A DNA stretch of 64,000 nucleotides from Puffinus mauretanicus (taxonomy: Eukaryota > Chordata > Aves > Procellariiformes > Procellariidae). The translations under genes were made by a program, and so were the position numbers. This document shows, one piece after another, positions 37,321 to 49,665 of the stretch. The notes beneath the pieces are model-generated. The model made no database searches. It was not told where the DNA came from and saw only the letters and a program-made list of their open reading frames with translations. Every line of letters begins with the position of its first letter. Positions within the stretch are counted from its first letter, which is position 1. The stretch lies in contig JAJKFH010000102.1 in assembly GCA_023333565.1 (NCBI GenBank), positions 5,721,001-5,785,000 on the forward strand, in the 5' to 3' direction.

Positions 37321-38324
37321 TCCTGGCTGTTGTATCAGGATTTTATCATTTCAGTGCCTAGCTCCTCATATGAGTTGCAGCTAGGATTTCTGCAGAATTG
37401 TACATTTGACATCCATAAAACCAAAGTACAGCACTAATAACTACTGCTAAAATTTATGTTTTTAATGATTACTCAGACTTTGACAGACACAGGCTTAAAA
37501 TCCAAGTTTTGGTCAGGCTTTCACCTGCCTTTTCCTGTAGAACCCTGTTTTAATACCGGACCCAGCCAAGAAACAATGCTCCAAATATATTAATATTTTT
37601 TTGAGCTTCAGGAATTTTTTCATTCAAATCCAAGCTGACACATCTTCCTCCACCTTTTCCCCTAGCACCCAACAACTGCATTTTTTGCCCATCCAAAACT
37701 CAGCCATATTTCATTTCAGAAAGCAGAGGCTGTCACCACAGCACAAACAGTTCAGTGTTTCAGAAGCAAATTATATTCTGCTCCTTCCCTGGCTCTCAGA
37801 CTGAGGGATTATTGAAACACCGGAAATTCTTTCTCCTCAGTGGTCTACTCAATCATATGGAAAGCATCATCTTCCCGGCCAGCCCTGGTGTCTTTTCTCC
37901 CCTTTGTCCTAGCTGTCTCTGGTCCTTGCCCAATCCTCTCTTTTCCTGCCCTGAAATATCGTTTCTGTGTTGCATTCAGTGAAATGGCTACTTGCTCACA
38001 GCGCTGGAAGGTGGGGGAATGGAGAGCACAGGGGACAACCTTCACACTTGCCATTCAGGTGTCCATCCTGGAAATACTGGTCATGTGCTCAGTACTGACA
38101 TCTTGGGGAGAGTTTTCACTGCAAAATTGAAGAAAATTCTGCTGAGCATGTGCAAACTGTTTTTTCAAGTGCTTTTAACATGGTTGAATTAGAGCTCAGT
38201 TCAAGGGGATAAAACAATGTGCCTTACTGACATAAGACCACTTCCTTCCAAATGTTAATCTCAGTGTTTCAAAATATTATGAATGCTTCAAAACACTAAA
38301 AGGACCTAAGAAAGTGTCACCTGA

Positions 38325-38342
38325 TTTTTTTTTTTTTTTTTT
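38325..38342. repeat. Poly(T)18 tract
   Basis: Eighteen consecutive T followed by AAACAG, superficially acceptor-like on the plus strand. No exon-like reading frame follows. Confidence 0.9.
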
Positions 38343-38410
38343 AAACAGATGGTGAGTGGAGGGAGTCAAGTAACAACAGATATTTCTCTGACTTTGTGCT
38401 TAGAGATGAC

Positions 38411-38439
38411 CAAACCAAAATGTCCAAACATTTGGTTTG
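38411..38439. repeat. Strong inverted repeat with 4-base loop
   Basis: CAAACCAAAATGT (38,411-38,423) pairs with ACATTTGGTTTG (38,428-38,439) around CCAA; all 12 bases of the right arm pair, leaving one A bulged on the left arm. The loop-proximal unit AAAATGTCCAAACA is repeated directly at 38,450-38,463. It is too short for a microRNA precursor. It could be a cruciform-forming site or a remnant of a small terminal-inverted-repeat element. Confidence 0.85.
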
Positions 38440-40005
38440 AAAATGGCTGAAAATGTCCAAACAAATTCAGCCTGAGGCATACCCTGAGCATAGGGAACTT
38501 TAGTCTCAGTGACTTCGGTTCTTTATGACTTCCCTGGACTTCAAACAAAATCATATAAATCGGAAGTATTATGCAATCTTAATAATAGGCTATGTTACCA
38601 GTCTGCTCACAACAAACCAGTCAGCATAACTGAAATTCCTAGGTATACTGTGGTTATTAAAAATGAGTTTTCTGTAACTTGATGCTGGCCTTCCAGCACG
38701 TCATAAATACATTTTAAAAAAAAAAAATTACCCTTTTGCTCTTTAAACTTAACTTGATTTTCTGCAACTTTCCCCAAACCATAGTGGATCATTATTGCAA
38801 AACGAGTTTTAGCTGTACTTGGTTTCTTACTCCACCCTTATAAATGATCCCTTTCTTTTAAATGATGGTCTCTGTAAACTTGACATTAGCAAAGATCAAA
38901 TTGTCAGACTGATTTTTCACCCGGATGAGACAACTTTGTTCTGGTTATATAAGAAGTCTGGGGAAATGGCCCTAGTGGCCTCTGCGAATAATTCAGGGGT
39001 ATATTATGCAGATTTTACTATCTACAGGCATCAGTATTTGGTACTTATTTTTTTTCCCTGAGGTGCAGATGGAATTCCCAAATAAAGCAGCCATTGAGAT
39101 GAAGTTTGTCTTCTGAAACAAGCTTATGAGTTAGCCAAAACAGGCCTCAGGCACAGATATTAAAAGCAAACTGAACAACTGAAATAATGGCTGCACCAGC
39201 AGTAACAGGGACTGGTTTTATCTTGATATTATTAGCATGTAACTCAACATGGTACTGAGTTGATCATGTGGATATATACTGTGGTACCCAATAATTGTTT
39301 ACTTACCTTGATATCAGCGGTGTATTTGTCCTACAGATAAATGAAGGCATAGTTAACCTGGATTAAAACAGCAGTGAAAGAAGTTTTTTGGATTTTTAGC
39401 TAAATAAACAGCTGAATTTAAGCTCAGATTCTCCCACTGGCTTGAATTTCTACCAAGAGCTTAGTTTAAATGACAGATTTTACTGCTGTTTAAAATTGAG
39501 GTAGACAACCCAGGTTAAGCACGCAGAAAGACAGGCGTTCCCCCAGCAAAGACAGGATATGAAGCATATTCCCATACAGTATGATTGAAGTCTTGGAAAA
39601 CTATTCATTTGGAGAATTGATGAAAGAAGTTGCCATGACTCACAGTCTCCTCTGAAGCTATCAGAAAAATATGGTTTCAGCCCTGAACAACATAGGCTGT
39701 TGATTTGTCTCAGCTGCTCTATTTTGTTTTCTTGTTTACTACCATGCCCAGGGGCTATCACAGCCTTTCTTTTTTCTTCATCTTCTGGTTAGTAGAGATA
39801 TTCTGGGACCTTTCTTGAACATACCTGCTGTAAAAAAAAACATTCAAAGCAACTTTGGGAAACTTCGATGTGGCCATTTTTCAATTAATTAATTATGTTA
39901 ACAGATGCTGAGCTTTCTAAATTCATTTTCAGGAACCTATCCTATTTTCCCAAAGTGTCAAATTCAGTGAGGCATCTCTGAAAATCAAGAGATATGAAAC
40001 AAGTT

Positions 40006-40165
40006 TCAGGCTCTGCCACTGATCTTCTGTAAGACTTTGAGCCAGGCATCTCTGTCTCAGTTCTCTCACTTGTAAAATGTGGATAACACTGTTTTTTACC
40101 CAACTGTGTTAAAGTACCTGGAAATCTAAATGCAAAGTATCATACTAATGATAAAATGTCCCTTA
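40006..40165 (+). mobile_element. MIR/CORE-SINE relic, plus strand
   Basis: The segment reads in order: CAGGCTCTGCCACTGATCTT (compare 'cggctctgccacttac'), 'GTAAGACTTTGAGCCAGGCA' (compare 'gtgaccttgggcaag'), TCTCTGTCTCAGTTCTCTCA (compare 'ctctgtgcctcagtttcctc'), CTTGTAAAATGTGGATAA (compare 'ctgtaaaatggggataa') and, further on, AAATGCAAAGTATCATA. The order, spacing and strand match the MIR consensus as I recall it. This is the clearest SINE in the window. As an amniote-wide ancient family, MIR does not discriminate bird from reptile or mammal. Confidence 0.85.
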
Positions 40166-42885
40166 CTGCGTAGCAAAGAAGTACGTGTTGCAATGTTTTA
40201 TGTTTTATAAACAATTCTGAAATCTCTGCAAGGTACTGTTTTTAGTACTGAGAATCTATTATTACTACAAATTTATTCTGGGCTTTTTCTTTTTGATACA
40301 GGATGTATTTTGGTATGAGTTTTGCTGACATCTCCCATGTGTTGGAAGACAGTTGGGGCATGTCTTTCTTTTATAGTTAGGTCCTGAAATCCACTGCTGA
40401 TGAATCAAAATAAAGAAATGAAGCTACTGTCACAAAAAAAAAAGAACAGCATTTATATCTTAGATTGATGAGATTCTCCACCAATATAAAATAACATTTT
40501 GTAAAATCACTTCCTTCTAGGTGATGACAGATTTCAGGGATTAAAAGTAAATACAAGTTGTATAATTCCATTTCCAGTCTTGCAATTCCTTCCATAATAA
40601 TAGACTGATTACTCTCTTCATTTTAAGCTTCTTGGCCTGTTTCTGAGTGGTGCTGAATATCCACTGCTTCCAAGGAAATCAGAGTTGTGCATGCTTATTA
40701 CCTCTCTGAACTAAATGTCTAGAGCACAAAGCTTTGTGATGTAGTCGTGGATTACTTATAAATTACAACAGCAAGTATGATGAGTTGGTCTATGCATTTT
40801 ATTTTATTCTAATTAAGATAATTTGAACTATATTTATGACTGTTTATTTAATACAGACTTCTCTGTTAGGTAGTTGTATCACCAATGACTGTCTATACAA
40901 TATGCAGAATAACAATGACTGAATTTTATTCTATTCCTGGATGTTTTCAGAATTGACACAAGCAGATGCAGTCTATTGCTAGGCCTGAATTGAATCCTTT
41001 CTCATTTGTGGTTCTTCTGGGTGAATCTTTGTAGAAGGGAAGAAACCTTTTATGTTAAGATGTTTCCCTACATCCCACCCTGCATGGAGTATTGTGAGAA
41101 ATTAGCTGTAAATTGCTGATAAAATGGGATTTTATGGTAATGGGTAGCAAGTTATTGTCATGCAGGACAGTTTGGTTTACCAAGAGTTAGTACTATTTCA
41201 TATCCAAAGGCTTGACTTTATCCCTTCCAGAATTGGGGTCTGAGTTGCAAAATTTTTAACTCCAGACTTGAATTTTGCTTAGAGTATAGCATACCTGGAT
41301 TTCACATACGTTATGTAATACCCTTTTTATTTTGTTTAAATCTGGTCTAAGTTTTGGACTTTTTAGAAGCAGATAAAATCAAGCAAGTTCTGCATAGATT
41401 TATTTTTCATAGCTTGGGCAAATGTTCTGCATATATTAATGCTGCTGAGCTATATTGCCATGGAAGCTTTAGAAAACCACTAGAAGAGTCAGCTGAACTC
41501 ATCACTGTTTCTTTGTAGGTAACACTGACGTACATAGTAATTCAAAGAATTTACTGTCTACATTAGAAAGTAAAATATTTTTCAGTTTGTACATAATTAG
41601 ATACAATCTTTCTTGCATGAGTAATTTGAGAGTTAAGTTAAAATAATGGAAAATCAATTCTGTGAGGGGAAATAAGATTATCCTTTCAAAAAAAACAGCT
41701 GGAGGAAAGGTATTTGTGTACTAAAGGGTCATATGTTATTTGATGACAGCACTATCAAAAACATTTTTAAGGTCTTGGGCTTGGGTTTTTTTTCAGTAAT
41801 CTTTTAAGAACCTTGATATTTTTCCTAGAATTGAATTAATTTCTGCACAGAGAGCAAGTGTTAAAGTCTGAAAGGTAGGACTGCTGGGAATTTGGGTAAG
41901 CAAGGCACCAAGTGAAGGACTTCTAGAACTGCTTCAGTCTTTAAGCAGAAAAAATATACAGCCAGCCACAAACTGGGGCTGTTGAGAAACAGCAAAAAGT
42001 TTATGAAAATGATGACCTAAAGTGTCTTCTGCCATTTAGGGTTAATCATACTGAACCATACAAGGGTGTCCTTGCCAAATTTCAAATCTATGTCCCACCT
42101 TACGGTTTCATTTAAGTCTATAACCAAAGAGCAAACCTGTGGCTCACCTGTAACTTTTGGCAGATCCCACTGTGGCTCTTTTGTGTTAACAGAAGGAGAT
42201 CTTGGCACTGCACCGTGGCTGTGTTTCTTTGTTGATTGTGGGGAGCTCTATGGAGGTGCTTTGAAAAATTGAGTTCAGTTGGAAAGAGTACTAAAGGCCA
42301 CGAATTCTCACTCTTTTTCCCAAGACTGGTCAAATCCTTTTCCAGGGTGCAGAAAACTATAATCTCTTATAGCAAGAAGTGGTAGAAGTCTCTAGATTAA
42401 GAATACCTTTATTTCCTTTATAGACTAATTTTAGCAGAGCTGCAGTAAGAGCTCCCTGATGGTACATATTAAAGAAGGAGCCTCCCTCTCGCTGAGTTTG
42501 TGGGAGCTGCACTAGCTTCTTGTCTGCTGGAGACAGTTATTTGCACATCTGACATGCCATTAAAATGCCAGTGAACACATTTTATATATTTTGGAGCTTT
42601 TCATTGCTTTCATAACTTCACACAGAATGAATGAATGTAGTTGTAATTGTAGCTGGAGTTGAGCTCATTCAGTTGAAGTAGCGTAACCCGCAGCTCTCAT
42701 TGTTTTCAGCTTTGGAAATCCAGAGCATCCATTTGGTGCTCAAAACCTGACGACACCTCTTGCAGTGGTAGTTGCTTGGACTGGTGGATGGACTGTGTCA
42801 GCTGTGTGCTGCTCTTCCACGTATCTGCACTTGTGGACATCACTGGATTCACAATATGGCACTGTGGTGCTGCAAACTGGGCTCA

Positions 42886-42905
42886 TGCATCAGCGTGTTG
42901 ATGCA
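42886..42905. repeat. Inverted repeat, 7-bp perfect arms, 6-base loop
   Basis: TGCATCA (42,886-42,892) and TGATGCA (42,899-42,905) flank GCGTGT; the right arm runs into CGTG to give a CACGTG E-box (GCACGTG). It lies in the 87-codon open frame noted above. Confidence 0.75.
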
Positions 42906-43784
42906 CGTGTAGAGAGGCTTCAGTACTCTCACTATAATGCTTATATGGGATTGATAATTGTTGTTAATGGTGAATTACATGAAGGGAGCAGCACAAGTTC
43001 AGTCTCTGCTGCACCTGCTGTACAATGATGGCCTAGATTAAAATGTGCAATAGCACACGGCTGACATTAGCTATCTTGTGTTTTGTCAGTGTGTATATTT
43101 GCAAAATAAGAGGAAAATCTCCTGCTGTGGGCTAATATGCTGAATCAGCGGTGGCTATTGAACTTTTACTGAATATTAACTTCTACTGCACTTTGCAAAC
43201 ATGCTTAGTAAAAGATGATCATGCCAGCACGAGCTGTTGATTATAATGTAGAACTGCAACTGCTTGCCACTGCCAGTTCTTCCTATGGAGAATGCCAGGC
43301 TAATGCTCTGATATGCTTTTCAATGTCAGGGTGATGAGGACCTGTGAACTGTTCTTTGCCTGATGTCAGGTGGTTTCATTGGCCTGTCAGGATAAAGCCA
43401 TCTTTTCCTGCTGGTGGTAACTCTTAGCAACTTACTATCGAATCTGTTGTGCTATTTTTGTTTGAACTGTTCTACAATGCCGATTAGATTAAGGGTCAAA
43501 TTTAGCAGTCTCTTCCCATAAACTCTAGAGTAAGCCTTTCTGATATCAACGGGATTGTTTGGATGTAACTAGTGAAGAATTGGATCCTGTACTCTTGCTC
43601 AAGAGAGAAGTCAAAAGGTCGAAGTCCACCTAAAGATTCGTTATCATCAGAAATGCAAATAAAGGAGATGGGAGTCAGGAGGCTGAATGAAGGATGATGG
43701 GTCAGCATCTTGGGCACTCCCAGATGATGGCGTGTGGAAATGCTGGAGGGTACTTTCAGACACTGGATCTAGGGATATCATAAA

Positions 43785-43818
43785 CTAGTTAACTCAGTAG
43801 ACTAGTGAGTTAAACTAG
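43785..43818. repeat. Inverted repeat, 12-bp arms with one bulge
   Basis: CTAGTTAACTCA (43,785-43,796) pairs with TGAGTTAAACTAG (43,806-43,818) with one unpaired A in the right arm, around a 9-base spacer. It is AT-rich and of unknown meaning. Confidence 0.8.
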
Positions 43819-44631
43819 CAGCTCTCCATGGTGTGTGGGATCACAGTAATGTGAAGTGTTATTGAGATATTTCTTGTGCTCCTGGCTGGAGAGGGCAGAT
43901 GAGGCATCCTGTATTTGTACCAAAGAAACTTGCTATGCAAATCCTGCACCCTTTTCCCATGAAGTAGTTCCCTTGACTGCAGTCCACTAATTTACATTTG
44001 AGCATCACTGAGCATTCAATGTCATTGTTTCATGGTGTTTTATGTTGAAGAATATTAACTCTGCAATATTGTAGGTGCAATTAATTAATAAATTAGACTT
44101 AGCCTTCATAATGTATTAACAGTAGGCATCACATATTTCCTGATTATTTGTCTTCTCAAAGAAGCTATGGCTTGAAATGAGTAGATTTGCATTTTATTAA
44201 ACTTGCAGAAATGTATTTGAAAAGAATACTTTTTAAATGACAGGGTCCTTCAGTTATCTGCTTTACAATCCTCCACTTTAGCGTAATCATGACTTTGAGG
44301 AGCAGTGAAGCAACCTTTGAAAGCTGGTTCACTTGGACAGTTTGTAATAAAAGGCTCTATGTTAGTAAGCATTATATATCTGATAAGAATCTGTGACTTG
44401 AAATATATGCAAAAGTGAAATGAACTGGTGTTCCTACTAATCAAGACATGCAAGGTCAGTACAAACTACCGAAATATTGGGTTGCAAAACAATAAGTTCT
44501 TGGCAGTAAAAGTCCAAACTCAGTACAGCTTGATCATTATAGGGAAGCATAGAGCTGTGCAATAAAATTAACACTTTGTTTGAAGTCAGTTTCTAAGAAA
44601 GGGTTGTGAAATCTGAAGGAAGTTTAAAAGT

Positions 44632-44655
44632 GTTTTTGTTTTTTGTTTTTTTTTT
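44632..44655. repeat. T-rich simple repeat with G interruptions
   Basis: T5-6 runs separated by single G bases and ending in eleven T. Simple sequence only. Confidence 0.8.
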
Positions 44656-46377
44656 AATGTTCTGAAATTCTCATTCCTGTGCCTTTTTACTTGTGAACTT
44701 CACCTCAGTGACAGTAGCAGCTGAGGAAGGAAGACCAGCTGAAGCCCAAAGGATTAATGAAAGGGACAGAGAGGCAATTCCCTTTTCTTTTTGAGTGTGT
44801 TGGTGTCTTTTCTCAACACTAGTGATGAATGTGAAAGAGATAAAGACTGAGAAGCTAAGAAGCTGGGACTTGAGAGAAAGAGCTACTTCCCATAAGGACA
44901 GTAAACACAGGAATGTACTGTCAGTGAAACTGCTGGAAGCAAAGAATAGAGAAGAAGTAAGTTTAAAAAATCACCCACTTTTTATTGTGAAGATACAGGA
45001 TGATAAAAGCAGGGCAGTGGACTTAAAATTGGAAAAAGAAAAGAAATAAAAGCAAGCCAGAGGCTACATCCTGTCCATAAATTTCATATGTTCTTTCAGC
45101 CATTTTTTAAGTGCTTTTAGCTCCAGTAAAATAATGGTCCAAAGGACTGAAAACTTTTCCATATTAGTGGAAACTTCACTGAAGTTAAAAGAACTTTAGT
45201 ATGAAGTTCTTACTGAATGACTCATCATATTTGATCATTTCATTAGACCCCAAGAGGAAGGAAAAACTGTGAGTCTGCTTGCTCTGTCCTTTTTAATCCC
45301 CTAAAATTAGTAGAGATTTTGCTGCTTATCTAGCTCTACAAAAGATGGTGGCCATATCGTGCTTCAATGTGCAACCTGAAACTCTGTGATTTATGCTCTC
45401 AGTTATATGAGTAAAGGCACTGGCAGTACTGCTATTCCTCTAGTTCCTGGTTGTTTGCTGCTTTCCTACTGGTTGCTAAAAATGGGGCTGGGGTGGAAAA
45501 CTCGATTAGTAGTGACTGTCCAGATAGCTGAAGAGACCGCAACTACAAAAAAGGGGGTTGCAGGCCTAGCCAGGCCTGGGACATACAGCAGCGGAGCTCC
45601 CTCAGCTTAGGAGCATGTGAGGGGTCTGTTCCTCCCAGGGGCACTCCTCTCCTGAGAAAGCACTGCAGTCAACCTCCTGAATGGTGGTGTTCACTTTTTG
45701 TTAGCAAATATGCATTAATTTTAATGGCAGTGTGTCCCAATGTCCCCAGTGTGTTGGTCCACATAAATGACAACTGATAGGATTACCCTACAACCCTGGA
45801 CGGCAGAAGCCTGATGTGGCTTCAACAGTTCCAACTTAGCTAATGGCCCAGGGTGAATTTGTTCTTTTTTACCCTAGAGTGTTACGTGTCAAAAGGACAT
45901 AAAAAAGGAAATAAAGCTTAAGAAAACCAAATAAACTTAATTCCCAACCCTCTTCAGCCACTGTTGCAGTGATCCTTGCACAGTAATGTTAACTGCTTTC
46001 CTTGTGCCTGCAGGCATGTTACCTCTCCCATTTACTCTTTAAGAATGAGAATTTGAGTTGACTTTGCCGAGAGATGGACTCCCAGTTCCAGGAAGGAGGC
46101 ATGATGTTCTCCCAGCCCAAAGGTTAAAGCTCTAATCCATCCCCTGCAGCTAAAACAAGACAATGATAAAACTTTCCCACTCCTTACAGAACATAATTGT
46201 TGTCAGAATATTTTGAAATGAATAAAGGTTACAGTTAAAAGTTTCCATTCACGTCTTCCCTATTGGCTTGGTCACTGCCATTGTTCTGATTTTGAGAGTA
46301 CAAGATTCTGTAAAAATATCTTATTTGTCATGACACTAAAGAATTGCTGCTATTCACATCTTGGGGAAACACCATCG

Positions 46378-46390
46378 TCCTCCTCCTCCT
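46378..46390 (+). repeat. Short (TCC)n trinucleotide run
   Basis: Four complete TCC units plus one T. A minor simple repeat. Confidence 0.8.
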
Positions 46391-48680
46391 TGGCATGGTT
46401 ATAGTAGTTACTGCATTTGCACTCACTGCCAATCCTTCATCAAGATCCATCCAGGGCTGCTAAAAGTGCCCCATCTACCCAAGAAAGGGCAAACGTTGCA
46501 TGAATATGTGTCTACATAAAAGTTCCTCTTGGGTTACCTTTGTCTGTTACTTCAATTGAAAACCAGATTTATAAGGTCAATTTAAAGAAATTATAGAAGA
46601 AATTACTTTCTTCTTACATGGCGTCTAAACATTGTTCCAAGCGTCTCTGGACTACAGTTTTATGTAAGAACTTTTCTTTCTTGTTCCTCTATTCAGGTCT
46701 TGCTGTCTTTTATACCATGGCACAAAGGATACCGAGGAAGTTCTTGATTAGCTTAGCTGAATCAAAATCAAGTGTGGTTTGGCCACTTTCCTTTTAGGAC
46801 CCCATTATCATAAGGTGTCTGGCCTTATTACTTAGCTAAATTACTCTGTGGTTTGAGTGGTGAGGTGAGGAAAGAGTCCTGATGTGTTCGTACTGTCAAA
46901 CTTTTCAACACCATACTGTACATATCTCATAAGAACACACTTGGAAAGAAAAATCCCTTGTTGCCACGTGGCTAGAATTTAGGCAACTCTTTACAAGAGC
47001 AGGCACCTTAACAGAGCTGGTGCTGAAGTTTTTTGTCTCCTTGAAGAATGGAATGCAGCCTTATAGCATGATTTTATCGAAATATTTAATGTAACCCTAC
47101 ACAGCTGTTAGTTGTTCATACAAGGAGATAGAACTACATAGTACAAGTTAACCTAGCATGAGCAAAGCTGAGCTAAAATATGCCTATAACTTGCAGCATT
47201 AAAGCCTCTTCTCTCAATGCCATCTTCAAGCAAAAGCCTTAAAGTTCAATCCTATAATTCTTACTGATGATTTAGCTCATGGATTATCCACCCTGATTAT
47301 TACTGAAATCAACATGCTTGTCAACTTCTTATGGCCTACTTCATCCACATTAGCAGATTTGTAATTAGCTGGACTGAACTTTTAAGGCCATTTTCTATCC
47401 TGTAGAATAAAACTTGTGAGCTAACCCCATTAGTCAGTCAGTTAAGTCTTCACTGTATGGGAATTGAAATACATCTTTGAGCCAAAACTCCTGGGCCTGG
47501 GGAGGAAGTGAAATCCACAGTGAAGCTGCAGAGGAATATTAAAGCTCCTGCATTCTCAGGCCTAGACCTGCTCATTAAGAAGATAGTAGTAGGAGATGGT
47601 AGTCTACCAAGTAGTCTAATTAGTAGATCAGCAGTCTCCAAATTCCAGGGCTCTATGTACCAAAACCAAAATCATAGTTAGGCAAGAGATGTGCTCATAA
47701 TAAGCCAAAACTTTTGTTGCACTTTTTCCATGCACCCATCCTGGTGCCTTTCTCTGGATTTATTGGTTAATAAAGAAAGAGTTTAATTTTAAATAGAAAA
47801 ATGAGGGACAAAATTTTAGAAAATAGGTTGAGTTGTATTCTGCAGTTCTGACAAAGAAAAATCAGACCTTAATTTCTCTTGGATTTTAGTGGGGTGTTTT
47901 GCTAGCTGTGGAACTGACTGACTCGGAGTCAGCCTTGAATCTTTGTAAAATTGCCTTTTAGGTATACTTCACCACTGTTTTTTCAAAGAGGTGTTTTAAA
48001 TACTGTGAGGTTTAGTCAAAATAATGGAAAATTTTAATAACTGTTAGTATGCAAAGGATATTTGTAGCTGTATTGGTCCAAGAGCAAGAATTGTCAATTT
48101 AAGACAGTACAGATAACATGATATATTTTATTGAACCAAGAATAATTAATCTGATCTTTATATAATAATACATCCAGAAGAGGAAATTCTGGGCCCTCAA
48201 GCTTGAATGTTCTAAAATATTCTTGTTCCAATGAGAAATATCACATTATCTACCTTGTCTACTTAAACACATGTTCAAAATGATGGATTAGTGGCTATTT
48301 TGGGTGCATTTTTACTGTGTTGTTATCTTGAGTCTCATTTAACTTACGCAACTGTTTTCAAAGTTATAAACATGTACTCTTTATATGCCAAACTGAATCA
48401 TGATCTCTTTGCTCTAGCCACGCTTTCAAAAGAAGTATAGTTTACACAGTTACAGAGTGTTGCATGATTGTATTCTTGGTTTATTTTTATTATATTTTAC
48501 TTTATTTTTGTCAGCGAGATAAAATACTTTCAAGAAATGAGCATAGCTTTTAGTGACTCTTATGCAGGGAAACTAGGTAAAAAAATAGCTAAAAGCCTCT
48601 ATAAAGTGATTATTATTGGAAGTGTGATATCTGTGGAGACACACTACGGTCATTTTGGTGTAGCGGAAAGATTGTGTTAA

Positions 48681-48718
48681 CAATCACTGCAGTTATCAAT
48701 CACTGCATGATTGATAAC
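48681..48718. repeat. 16-bp tandem duplication overlapping a 9-bp-arm hairpin
   Basis: CAATCACTGCAGTTAT is followed directly by the related CAATCACTGCATGATT. Overlapping this, GTTATCAAT (48,692-48,700) and ATTGATAAC (48,710-48,718) are exact reverse complements around CACTGCATG. The overlap of a direct and an inverted repeat suggests a template-switch or slippage event rather than a conserved site. Confidence 0.85.
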
Positions 48719-49155
48719 ATTTGCAGATGCCAACCCTTTCATTGCAGTCTTTTTATCGTTTGCATTACTAGTTAGCTGGATCTGTAGAGATATATAATAA
48801 TAGATCTAGCCCCCACAGCTTACCGTGACTGCACATAGCCTGCAAGCCTATCAAATAGAAACTTAGGGCATGAGAAAATTAGAGAGGCAGGAGTAAAACA
48901 GAGGTAACTACAGCAGAAAGGAATCCTTAGTTAGTACCCTGTTGTTTTTACATGGCAGTATTCCCAGGGACCAGGTCTTGAAGGGCAGTTAGATAGCACC
49001 ATTAAGGGGAGTTAGATGCTTAAATGCAGTTACAGACCTTGTCTTTCCATCCACAAGTAGTCTCACTGAAGTAAGAGGACAGTATTGCCTACTGATGAAT
49101 AGAAATGTAACAAAAATAGCAGGTTCTCTCCCTGAAGACCTAGCTGACAAATGTA

Positions 49156-49169
49156 TGACGTGCACGTCA
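49156..49169. repeat. Perfect 14-bp CRE-like palindrome
   Basis: TGACGTGCACGTCA is exactly symmetric and contains two divergent TGACGTG half-sites of the CRE/bZIP type, with ACGTG cores shared with bHLH E-box-like sites. It contains two CpGs in a CpG-poor region. A bZIP-binding role is inference only; no promoter or gene start is visible nearby. Confidence 0.8.
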
Positions 49170-49602
49170 ACTCTTAATATTACCATTTGATAGGGGAATG
49201 AAAAGTAAAATAGAGGACTTGTTCACCTTAGCCAGTTTGGGATCAGAGAGAGCTTGCACAAAGGATGCAAACCAGTTCCCACTGCACTAACAGGGAAATC
49301 CTAAGCAGAAGTACCATTGCAATTTTTCTCAAGGTCCCACTGGGGGAGTAGTTTGAAACTGCTGTCAGGCCTCCCTTGGAACACTTCTAGATAGGGGCTG
49401 TCCAAGAGATGTGCTGCACCAGAGCATCTCCCCCGCCAAGCCTGACCACTTTGTGGGCTGTGGCATCTGGCTCTAGGCCTTCTGGAAAAATGAAGCTTGC
49501 AATGAGCTTTCGTCTCTTCGTGATCACAAAAGACACAACTCTGCTAAGTGAATGATACAAGGCTGCAAGATTCACTGAGGCCTTTAGAAGGTGTTTTGTC
49601 TT

Positions 49603-49665
49603 TTCACCTGAGGATTTCAAAGTGTTTTGTAAATCTGAAGTCTCCTCTGAAGAATAGTGATAGGT
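49603..49665 (-). mobile_element. Possible MIR/CORE-SINE relic, minus strand
   Basis: CACCTGAGGATTTCAAAGTG at 49,606-49,625, followed by TTTTGTAAA, resembles the complement of the conserved CORE-SINE segment 'tttacaaagcgctttgagatcctcag'. The remainder is too diverged to follow. The identification rests on this one block of about 28 bases. Confidence 0.45.

Larger units (their letters stand above)
37321..40000. other. Non-coding stretch, no gene recognised
   Basis: AT-rich DNA with short overlapping open frames on both strands between 37.6 and 38.2 kb (up to 96 codons), none recognised. The 37.86-38.05 kb part is less AT-rich and pyrimidine-rich. It holds a strong hairpin at 38,411 and a poly(T)18 tract at 38,325. 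Confidence 0.65.
40166..49600. other. AT-rich non-coding stretch, no gene recognised
   Basis: More than 9 kb without a recognisable gene. Open frames are under 90 codons. Around 42.6-43.1 kb the DNA is less AT-rich and an 87-codon frame (42,765-43,028) is open, but its product is unknown to me and it has no supporting context. Simple features are a T-rich (TTTTTG)-like tract near 44,632, a (TCC) run at 46,378 and inverted repeats listed separately. Confidence 0.65.

Noticed and set aside
38411..38439. MicroRNA precursor
   Set aside because: The stem is only 12 bp and the loop 4 bases, too short for a canonical precursor hairpin.
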